From positions 4,274,979 through 4,338,978 of the forward strand of contig JAPTYO010000022.1 in assembly GCA_036873135.1 (NCBI GenBank): a stretch of DNA of 64,000 bases, in the 5' to 3' direction. Every line of letters starts with the position of its first letter. Position 1 is the first letter of the stretch. Below the pieces are notes generated by a model, which ran no database searches, was not told the DNA's origin, and saw nothing but the letters and a program-made list of their open reading frames with translations. This DNA comes from Clarkia xantiana subsp. parviflora. Its lineage: Eukaryota; Streptophyta; Magnoliopsida; Myrtales; Onagraceae. The translations under genes and the position numbers were made by a program. Positions 55,601-64,000 of the stretch are shown in pieces.

Positions 55601-57993
55601 AACCATCGGGAGGTGCGGGTGCTGAATGGCCGATTGGCCGCAATGAATCGCTTCCTGTCCAAGGCAAGCGACCGATCCATGCCATTTTTTAAAGTGTTGA
55701 GGGCCAATAAGAAGTTTGAGTGGACTGCCAAGTGCGAAGAGGCGTTCCAGGCACTCAAGCAGCACCTCCGTACCCACCCGTCATTGGCGAAGCCCATCCC
55801 AGGCGAGCCACTCTATCTGTATTTGGTTGTTTCTGAATTTTCTGTTAGCTCTGTCTTAGTGAAAGTTGTAGAGGGTAGCCAAGTCCTTGTCTATTATGTA
55901 AGCAAGGCACTCGCCAAGTCTGAAATGGATTATCCTGCCGTTGAGAAGTATCTCTATGCGTTGATTGTTACAGCTCGGAAGCTGAGGCCTTACTTCCACG
56001 CGCATGAAATTACTGTTTTGACGAATCAGCCCTTGAAACATTTTTTGAACCGACCTGATGCGTCAGGGAGATTAGTGAAATGGGCAGTCGAGCTTAGTGA
56101 GTTCCGCATTCATTTTGCTCCGAGAACGACTATTAAGGGCCAGGCGTTGGCGGATTTCATAGCAGAGTCTACAGCCCCCGATCTAGAAGAAGCGGGCCCT
56201 TTAGAGGGGGCAACCACGGAGGTCCCGATAACAGAGCAGTCAGAACAGCCCGACGCCGAAAATATGTGGGAGATGTATACCGATGGCTCCTCAAATTCAG
56301 AAGGATCGGGAGCAGGTTTCGCAGTGATACCACCAGACGGAGGCAAGCACCTCCGATATGCCTTGGCCTTGACATTTAGGGCCACCAACAATGAAGCTGA
56401 ATATGAGGCTCTCATCACTGGCCTCGAGATTGCTAAAGGAACGGGAGTTGGTCACTTAAAGGTGAAGTGTGATGCTAGCCTGATCGTGAACCAAGTCCAG
56501 GGGCGGTACGAAGCGAAAAGCCCGATGATGAGAAAGTATCTTCGCGAGGTGCAAACCCTGAAGGAGAGTTTCAAGAGCTTCGATATTGAAGCGATCCCGA
56601 GGGAGGATAATATGGAAGCAGATGCCTTGAGCAAGTTCGCCTTGGGGGCACCCCTCGATGAAAGTCGGAAGGTGCATTTCTTGGAGAAGGTGATCCTGTC
56701 AACCACCGATCAGTCGGAGGTATGTGTCGTTGAGATCGGAACGGAGGAGCCCACTTGGATACCCCGATAGCCGCGTATCTGAATAAGGGGGCAGTCCCCG
56801 ATGATGAAGTAGCAGCCGGCAAAATACGCCGAACCGCGCCCAATTATGTGATGGTGGACAATCAGCTGTACAAAAAGGGGTATTTAACTCCTTATCTGAA
56901 ATGCGTGGCCAAGCCCGACACAGCTCGGATCCTTAGGGAGGTGCACGAAGGATATTTGGCTTGTCATGAAGGGGCCCGATCCATCGTGAGGAAAGTGCTG
57001 AACCTGGGCTATTACTGGCCCTCGATGAACAAGGAGGCAACGATGTTAGTCCGATCCTGTGACGCTTGCCTGAGGTACGCCCCGAATATCGTGGCTCCAG
57101 CTGCCGATCTGACGTCCATCAAGAGCGCTTGGCCCTTCGCGCAATGGGGAATCGACTTGGTGGGACCCCTTCCAGTTGCAAAAGGTCAGTGTCGATATTT
57201 AGTCGTGGCTATTGATTATTTTTCGAAATGGATAGAAGCTAAGGCATTGGCCAAGACAATGGGGAACCATATCCTCAAATTCCTCCAGACCCATATCATA
57301 TCCCGATACGGGATCCCCAAGGTGGTGATCAGTGATAATGGCCCTCCGTTTAACGGGGCCCAGTGGAAGGAGTACCTGGAGGAACTGAAAATTGAGAATC
57401 GGACAGCCTCTGTCCGTCATGCCCAAACTAATGGACAGGTGGAGTCAGCCAACAAGATCGTGATGGATGGCCTGAAGAAGAGGGTCCACGCCTTGAAGGG
57501 GAAATGGTTGGATGAGCTGGAAAATGTGCTTTGGGCTGTTAGAACGACACCCAAACGATCAACTGGGGAGACTCCGTTTGGCCTTGTTTATGGCACGGAA
57601 GCAGTCGCTCCCGTCGAAATAGCCGTCGCATCCCATCGGACGAGGTATTATGAACCTCTGTCGAATGATGAAATGAGGCGCTTGGACTTGGACTTGGTCG
57701 AAGAGAAGAGGCGGAGTGCCGAGGAGGTCCAGGCTCGGATGCGCTTGGAAACGGCCCGATATTATAATCGACGAGTCAAGTCTTGACAGTTCTTTGTCGG
57801 GGAACTGTTCTGGCGTCGGAACGAATTTACCCTTTTGGATCGGATCAACAAGATGTCACCAAAATGGGAAGGACCTTATAAGGTCGTGGGAATGCCAGCT
57901 CGAAACGCATATAAGTTGGAAGACCTCAATGGCAATGTGTTGAAGCATTCTTTTAGTAGCGAACACTTGAAGAAATGTCATGCTCGATATTAA
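52621..57993 (+). pseudogene. GY5 gag-pol, multiple stops and frameshifts
   Basis: Same domain order as GY4: basic N-terminus (MASTRSMAGKQKKRQG), gag capsid, zinc knuckle variant HCRFHRANGHDTNHC, Arg-Ser tract (53922-53981), retropepsin with LIDGGSSSDILF, RT with AYVDDMLVKS, two RNases H (second with MYTDGSSNSEGSGAG), integrase with GIDLVGP, SDNGPPF and NGQVESAN, and C-terminus HLKKCHARY. Breaks: frameshift near 52840; stops at about 53214, 53430, 53886, 54030, 54726, 55020, 55167 and 57784; one-base losses near 55552 and 56759. Compared with GY4, about 250 bp between capsid and zinc knuckle are also missing. Several stops replace Arg, Trp or Gln codons, as expected from C-to-T decay of methylated DNA. 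Confidence 0.9.
53922..53981 (+). repeat. GY5 Arg-Ser dipeptide tract in gag
   Basis: Same tract as in GY2 and GY4, with two Gly replacements. Confidence 0.85.
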
Positions 57994-58620
57994 GTCGCCT
58001 TCAGTGGTTCAAGTTTTTTATTAAGTCGCCTTCAGTGGTGCAAGTTGTTTATTAAGTCGCCTTCAGTGGTGCAAGTTGTTTATTAAGTCGCCTTCATTGG
58101 TGCAAGTTGTTTATCGAAGTCGCCTTCAGTGGTGCAAGTTGTTTATTGTTTTGAGCCATCAATGAATAAAGAGGTTGCTTCCGACCAAATTATGCTTAGA
58201 TTTATCATTCTAAGTATGCTTAAATCGCCTTAAGTGGTGTAGCTAAATCGCCTTAAGTGGTGTGGTTCCGCCTTAAGTGGCGTAGTATCGCCCTAAGGGG
58301 TGTAGTTAAATCGCCTTAGGTGGCGTGGTTTTGCCTTAAGTGGCATGGTTCCGCCTTAACTGGCACGATTAAATCACCTTAAGTGGTGTGGATAAGTTGC
58401 CTTAAATGGAACAATTAAATCGCCTTATGTGGCGTGGTTCCGCCTTAAGTGGCACGATTAAATCGCCTTAAGTGGTGTGGATAAGTTGCCTTAAGTGGCA
58501 TGATTAAATCGCCTTAAGTGGTGTGGGTAAAATGTCTTAAGTGACGCGTCGAAATTACTCTAAGTGATATGACCGAATTGCCTTAAGTGGCGTAGTTAAT
58601 TCACCTTAAGTGGTGCAATG
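57994..58620. repeat. GY5 tandem array after pol
   Basis: Two blocks. 57991-58145 has about 31-bp units with GTCGCCTTCAGTGGTGCAAG and TTGTTTATTA. 58220-58620 has variable units with TCGCCTTAAGTGGTGTGG. Between them lies GCCATCAATGAATAAAGAGG (58155-58174), the same island as in GY4. Confidence 0.85.
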
Positions 58621-58708
58621 GTAATCGGGACCGGAAGGGATTGATATTATAAAAGATCCAAAAGGTTCACGACAAAAAGAAAATTACAAGGATTCGAAAA
58701 TAAAGCGA

Positions 58709-61590
58709 TTAAGCTTGATCCTTGGCAGCGTCGAGGGCAGCGAGTCCACGAGATCTGTGGCAGAAGGCTCCGTGACCGGAGGATCGGATCCTGGAAGATT
58801 GGCCGCGGGAGGATCGGACTCTGGAAGATTAGCCGCGGGAGGGTCGATCATCGGGGGCTCAGTCGTCGGGAGGTCTGCACTTGGAGGCTCCACCGTGCCT
58901 TCAGCACCCGCAGCCCCCTCGGGGGTGTTGGCCCCGTCGCTCTCCTCAGAAAGGCTGAAATACCTCTTCTCCATGCTCCAGATGGAGCTCCTCGACAGCA
59001 TTAAGCAAGGTGTTCTCCACCTCAGCCGTGCAGAACTTCACCGCGTCCGCTTGAAAAGCCTCGGAGCCCCGATAATCTTCCCGACACTTGGCTCTAGCTT
59101 CAGCCAGCTTGGCAGGGAACTCAGCGACCTCCCGCTCCAGCTTTCGGGACCGGTTAGTAAGAAGGACCTTCTCAGCCTCCAGCCCCGCCTTGGCGTCCTC
59201 GAGGGCCTTCTTCTCGCGGACAAACCCGTCCCGATCCTCCGCGCGCCCCTGCTGCTCGTCCTGGAGCCTTTGGCGCTCCTGCTTCAGCAACCTCTCAAAG
59301 TCGTGGACCTGCCTCAGGAGGTCCCGAGTCTTCTGGTTAAGGAGGGCCTGCTCCTTAACTAACTTCCCCTTCGACGACTCGGAGGCAGCCAGATCCTCCT
59401 TGATCTTGGCCAAGACCTCGGGGGCCGCCTTGGCTCGCTCCTCTTTCAGGGCCTCCTCCAGGGCCAGGATGTACCCGAAACAGCGGTGCTGGTCCGCTAT
59501 TTCCTGTGGAAAAGAAGGGAAGGTTAGTACATGAGAATATCTTACATTGTATACCAAGTGTAAAAATAGGAAGCCTTACCTCCACACGGCGAACGGCCAT
59601 GGCGCGAATGTCCGCGTGGATGTCCTCTGGGGCCAAGGAGAGTGGAAGCTTCATAGATGGCGGAACTGAACCTACCAGCAGGTGCAGACCCAGTTCCGAT
59701 GATACATCATCCCGACGCAACGGGACCCCCCGCAACGACTCGATCGGAGTCCAAGGAGCCGCCGCCTGGTCGGGAGAGTAAAGCTGGTAGAAGCTCCCGT
59801 CTAAGGGAAGAGGAGGAACGACTCCTTGAGTATCGGGGGTGCGGGCCTCCGAGCCGTCATGAGAACCCGCCGGCCCCTCGGGAGTCAGGCTCAAGACCGG
59901 CGAAAGCTGCTGTGCCGGAGAAGATGGAGACAGCCCTTCGGGAGTCGGCTCCAGTGGGGTCTGCCTCGCCCCCCGACGACGAACCAGAGGCTGACCCTCG
60001 CTTGGCTCCTCAGAAGAATGAGAGACATCCAGGTCCATCACCCGACGGAACTGGCCGTCCGTCGGGACGTCTTCAATCCCCGATCCGCCGGGGGCAGGAA
60101 GAGAAAGGAGGGGCTCCCCGACCCGTGCGTCGGAGGGAGGCTCCCCCGCCGAAGCTCCAGCTCCCGATCAACCTGCAGCTGGAGGACGAGAAGCTTCAGA
60201 AAGAAAGTCAGGAAGTTGATCAGGATCCTTACACCAGATGACGCGACGGGAGAGGTACTGGTCCTTCCCGTAATAATTGTAGTAACCCGCTTTGAGAATG
60301 CGGGGAGTTTCTCCTTGCAGGATGCGTTTGATCCCTTCGATCCTGGCTCCCTTATCGGAGGGGATTAACTCTTTAGGAATACGCCTCCTGTATAATCGAA
60401 TTGCTAAGCGGAGCTATTTACCTTCCTCGGGAGTCTTGGTGTTGAAGATCTGCTCCATCTTCTCCACCCGGGCCCGCTTGATTTGCTCCGAGGTGGGAGG
60501 TGCCGATGAGGAGGCGGCCCTCTTTGAAGCCTTCCTCTTCCTCGCGGGGCGTGGGACAGCATCAGTCTCCGCCTGCTTAAGCACGAGATTGGTCAGCAAT
60601 GATACCTTCTTAGCTGCAAAGACGAAAATGAAAGTGGTGTTAGAATATTACCCAAGGAACGAGGTTAGAAGGGCCGTCGAAGAGTTGACCCCCGGAGACG
60701 ACATCAAGGAGTCAGATCCCGGTCAGAACCAGGTCCCGCTCCCCGATGGAGTTGGCATCGAGGGGAGTGAAAGAGTCCCCCCAACTATAAAGCTGGATGC
60801 AGTGGAGAATCTGGAAATCTCCTCAGAGTAAGTGTGGAAAGTGGGGGCAGGGTCTGCTTCGACCTCCCATCGGGGCCACAGAATAGAGCTGTTTCGGATG
60901 AAGAAATAATTCCTCTTCCAGCCACTGTTGTCGGGCCCCTAGTCAGTGATGAGCCCCCGACCCTTGGCGACCTTCCAGGTGTCACCATTCCAGCTGTACC
61001 GAGAGAGCTGCGCCTTGCTCCATTTAGGCATCCGCGGGTAGAAGGCGCAGACCCCGGCATCATTGCACTTCAGTCCATAGAAGGTCCGGAAGAGTCGGAG
61101 GCTATAGGGCCATTGTTGGCGGAGGCAAAGGACGCGGAAGGCATTCCACACGCGGATGGCATGAGGGGAGAAAGTAGTCGGATGTGTTTTATAATATTTA
61201 CACATCTCGACCATGTCACCGCAGAAGGGGAAGCGGATCCCTGCCGATATTTGCCCGGTGGAGACAAATACCCTCCCCTTCCCGAGGACGAGTAACCACA
61301 GGGTCACCCGGGACGCGAGGCCAAGGAAAAGGGAAGCGAGGCTCCCAAGTGGAAGTAATGCACACCTCCCGGAGAGCTGCATCATAGGCGGTGTCTGAAA
61401 TCTCATTACAAGCGTAATCGAACTTGAAGGGTTTCCTCCCCCCGAAACTTGATTCACTGTCTGGAAAAGGATCAGAGCAAGAAAAGGCACAGATGATTTC
61501 CGCAAAAGTCCAGGTAAGTTGATTGAGATAAAAGGAAAAACTATGCTAACAAGTTTCTTCGGAATCGAAGGAGGAAATCTTACCAGACAT
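58709..61590 (-). pseudogene. GY5 antisense gene, five exons
   Basis: Same plan as in GY4. Exon 1 is 61590-61584 (ATG TCT G then GTAAG). Intron 1 runs 61583-61461 and ends TTTCCAG. Exon 2 (61460 to about 60655) carries the transposase-28-like domain (VFVSTGQISAGIRFPFC, HPTTFSPHAIRVWNAF, VCAFYPRMPKW) and stops near 60941 after KGRGLITD. Exon 3 (about 60615-60233) is basic (RKRKASKRAA). Exon 4 (to 59580) is proline-rich. Exon 5 (59503-58709) is a coiled coil (LVKEQALLNQKTRDLLRQ) with an acidic proline end containing a short repeat (PPAANLPESD, PPAANLPGSD) and a frame break near 58960. The intron before exon 5 is 76 bp (75 bp in GY4). Exon boundaries 2-3 and 3-4 are approximate. Confidence 0.7.
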
Positions 61591-61736
61591 GTCGAATCGG
61601 AGAAGAAAGGATGATCTTGATGGTCGGAGGTCCTGGTCGCCGAAGTGTTGATCAGAAAGGGAAAGGAGAGCTTGAGCTTTTGAAAATATAGAGAATGAAA
61701 CGGTAGAGAAGAACTGAATAATGCCAAGATTTGAGG

Positions 61737-61744
61737 TTTTATAG
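61737..61744 (-). promoter_or_regulatory. TATA box of the GY5 antisense gene
   Basis: Minus strand CTATAAAA, about 147 bp upstream of the antisense ATG at 61590, matching GY4. Confidence 0.6.
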
Positions 61745-62004
61745 GAGAGATGATAGGCAAAGAGACGTTGCGATCTAGGCCGTTGAAGATGAAACGCCTC
61801 AACCTGAATCGTCGAAACACTAGGGAAAAAACGGCTATAAAGCGCTTTTTCAGAAAAGCAGGCACGGGCACTCAAGCCGTCGCTTCATCACCCATCGCAT
61901 TTAATACTGGAGTAATCGAGAAATCTTTTCAGATTCGGTGGTTATCCTCGGAATATCGAAAGGTCCGGAGTTGGAAGACACGATGAACTATAAGTCCCTC
62001 GTGC

Positions 62005-62016
62005 CTTGGGGCCAAA
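62005..62016 (+). promoter_or_regulatory. GY5 polypurine tract
   Basis: CTTGGGGCCAAA before the 3' LTR, one or two changes from the GY4 tract. Confidence 0.75.
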
Positions 62017-62701
62017 TGATGGGTTTCGATATAGCCGTCAGGCCCATTAACGGCGACTAAACGGCGAAGAAGGCCCACTGGGCCCCAAAGAGGCTTAGAA
62101 GACCAATACGAGGGGACCCGACAAGGTCGGTCCCGACATACGAGCTGAACGCTCCCGATCCTATGCCTTTAAGTAGGCCCCGATGATATGCCTTTAAGTA
62201 GGCTCCGATATTGAATCCCTGAGAATGCTGGCCCTGTCCCGATGACGAGGGGCCCCGAGCGGTGACCAAAAGAGATAACTCTGGAGTCCCCGACATCCGT
62301 CGGGACTTGCCACCAGAGAACGAGGCCGAGAAACACGCCCACTATCAACATAGTGGGGAAGTGGCCTGAAAAGACGGAACGTGGGCTACATGGCCGAGAT
62401 TAACGGAACGTGGCAGTTATCTCACAGGTAACTGAGGTGACCCCTCCCCTATATAAAGGAAGGGGTTACCTCAGGATCAATATGTTGAACATTCACATAC
62501 TTAATCCTTGCTTACCTCAGGATTGATACGTTCACATACTTACATACTGATACTTGCTTGCCTGCCTCGAGATACTCATTTAAGCATCAGAGAGGGATTC
62601 TGGGTCACCGCCCGGTCTATCCCCTTCTTGCAGGATTACTTGGAGCGAAGGAGTTCGGACTTTCGTCAAGAACGTACCGGAGTTCCAACATTGATCCAAC
62701 A
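62017..62701 (+). repeat. GY5 3' LTR
   Basis: 685 bp, TG...CA, followed by ATTAG. It has two 25-bp units instead of three, and a local duplication of about 45-50 bp near 62502-62560 (a second TTACCTCAGGAT block) absent from the other LTRs. Confidence 0.9.
62432..62474 (+). promoter_or_regulatory. GY5 LTR TATA box inside an inverted repeat
   Basis: CTGAGGTGACCCCTCCC and GGAAGGGGTTACCTCAG flank CTATATAAA: 17-bp arms with two imperfect positions, TATA in the loop. Also at 26628-26670 in GY2. Confidence 0.75.
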
Positions 62702-62706
62702 ATTAG

Positions 62707-64000
62707 GATAGATTCACATTAATATATAGAAATATATATAAATATTTAAATAGGTTAAAGATATTATTGATATATTTTAGTTACCTAAAAGATTGAGAAA
62801 ATATATTGTTAATATATGTTTTCCTATTTAAGATATTGACAATAAATAATATATATATTTAAATATAGGTGCCGATTTTTTACATATATATATATATTGT
62901 TGATTGATTTAATCTTATAGATAAAATATTGACAATAAATATATATATGTTTGTATTAGGTCAGAAATTTATATATATTATTAATATTGGAAATTATTTT
63001 ATATAATTAATGTTACTTGGCGGCTGAGTTGATTTTTTTTTTTTTGGACTTTAAAACCCTACTTAGGCCACAAGTAAACATTTCGGCCCAACCTTTTATA
63101 TTTTAATTATTGGGCTGGTCCAATATATCATACCAGGACGAATTAAAACCGAACCGGATTTTCTCAATCGGTTCGACCTAATCGGGTCGGGTAGGACCGG
63201 GGTAACTAAGTGGATCTAACCGAACTGGTTTTGTGTGTTGAACCGAACCTTATTTTAATTGGACCGATTCAGACCGAACCAGATTTTAAAACTAAAACCG
63301 GACCGAACCGAACCGGATTTTTATTTTCAAACCGAACCGGACCCGAACCGGATTTTCTGGACCGAACCGAACTGAAATTGACTAAACCTATCCTTATTTT
63401 CAAAACCGAATTCAATTCAGTTAAAATAGGGAGGTCAAGTTTTAAAATCCAAACGTTTTGAACCTCAATAGGCCTACACAGTGCTCAAGGATTGATAACT
63501 TTTATGCCTTGTTTCGATTATGGGGATGGATCTCTGAGATACATGTTTTTGGGACTGATATAATCAGTGTGATGAATTGAAATTGTTTATTACTCAATAT
63601 ATATTTATGCATGATTAGAAATGTTATATTGACTGGGTCAAGCTAGCTAGATACTGCATATTGTGGGTTGAACCCTTGTTAAATATATAGAATGCGCACT
63701 AGGATAGACACGCTGTGATTGTTGAAAATGCCTTGGATTCATGTCTAGAATGTTGCGTGAAGCATGAACTGAAAATCAGCCCCTAATATGTAAAATTATT
63801 TTAAAATCGAAAACCAGTCGCCAAATGTGTATGATGGATGTGAATGTTACATGTTTGACATGTATGCTAGAATGCTGAGGATATATTTGAATTTGATAAT
63901 TTACTTGAAAGTAGAATTATGTATGCAAGCATGAGTTCCTCGGAACATTAGACGCATGACGTGTAAGCATGAATGTGGTTTATGTGATGAATGTTACTGG
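62707..64000 (+). other. CO4 leader, right piece
   Basis: Non-coding leader of CO4 to the window end: TA-rich block (62710-63000), AACCGAACCGGATTT-type tract (63140-63420), then sequence reverse-complementary to CO1 7330-7960. Gag would lie beyond the window. Confidence 0.65.
63140..63420. repeat. AACCGAACCGGATTT-type low-complexity repeat
   Basis: Reverse complement of the tracts at 7975-8250 and 15795-16000. Confidence 0.75.

Larger units (their letters stand above)
51928..62701 (+). mobile_element. GY5, full-length but degenerate Tat-type element
   Basis: 10,774 bp between ATTAG copies at 51923-51927 and 62702-62706. Order: 5' LTR, primer site, gag-pol (52621-57993), tandem array (57994-58620), antisense gene (61590-58709), polypurine tract, 3' LTR. 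Its LTRs match those of GY2. Inserted in the CO4 leader. Confidence 0.95.
16957..64000 (+). mobile_element. CO4, copia element split by CO5 and GY5
   Basis: Plus-strand copia element. The visible parts are the 5' LTR (16957-17550), primer site and leader (17552-17948), a short leader piece (51904-51927) and more leader (62707-64000). The element runs off the window before gag. Removing CO5 with one AACAA and GY5 with one ATTAG gives a leader resembling the reverse complement of the CO1 leader around 8640-8720, which confirms that the three pieces belong together. Confidence 0.8.

Overview
This is nuclear DNA of a flowering plant consisting of LTR retrotransposons nested inside one another. 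I see no host gene, tRNA, rRNA or CRISPR array. The grounds are Ty3/gypsy elements of the plant Tat type (gag, DGG-type protease, YVDD reverse transcriptase, two RNase H domains, integrase, antisense extra genes) and Ty1/copia elements whose primer sites match initiator tRNA-Met. The species cannot be told. Labels: GY1-GY5 are gypsy/Tat elements, CO1-CO5 are copia elements, MU1 is a Mutator-like foldback element.

Layout. GY1 (minus, 1-3622, runs off the left edge) sits in CO1 (minus, to 9637). CO1 sits in CO2 (minus, 9638-16956 in this window). CO2 also holds CO3 (minus, 11242-15169) and, inside its right LTR, CO4 (plus, 16957 to beyond the right edge). The CO4 leader was split by CO5 (minus, outer ends 17949 and 51898) and by GY5 (plus, 51928-62701). 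CO5 holds MU1 (18537-19060), GY2 (plus, 20985-26851) and GY3 (minus, 29272-51075). GY3 holds GY4 (plus, 38677-49910). The deepest chain is therefore CO2 > CO4 > CO5 > GY3 > GY4. Matching target-site duplications support CO3 (ATTCT), CO5 (AACAA), GY2 (CAAAG), GY3 (GGGCT), GY4 (TGCGG), GY5 (ATTAG) and MU1 (9 bp).

How the parts work. In each gypsy element the LTR carries the promoter, the primer site follows it, and one long frame encodes gag, protease, reverse transcriptase, gypsy RNase H, a second RNase H and integrase. GY3, GY4 and GY5 then carry a repeat-rich region and an intron-containing gene on the opposite strand before the polypurine tract and 3' LTR. All polyproteins are broken. GY4 is youngest and nearest to intact: its two 698-bp LTRs differ at about ten positions by eye, and its frame has two in-frame stops.

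The most interesting signals are: (1) the antisense genes, which share a design of a 4- or 7-nt coding first exon, then an intron, then further exons ending in a coiled coil, with TATA boxes upstream in GY4 and GY5; (2) inverted repeats around or next to the LTR TATA boxes, with paired base changes between families in both gypsy and copia LTRs; (3) an Arg-Ser dipeptide tract in gag; (4) fast-changing tandem arrays after pol.
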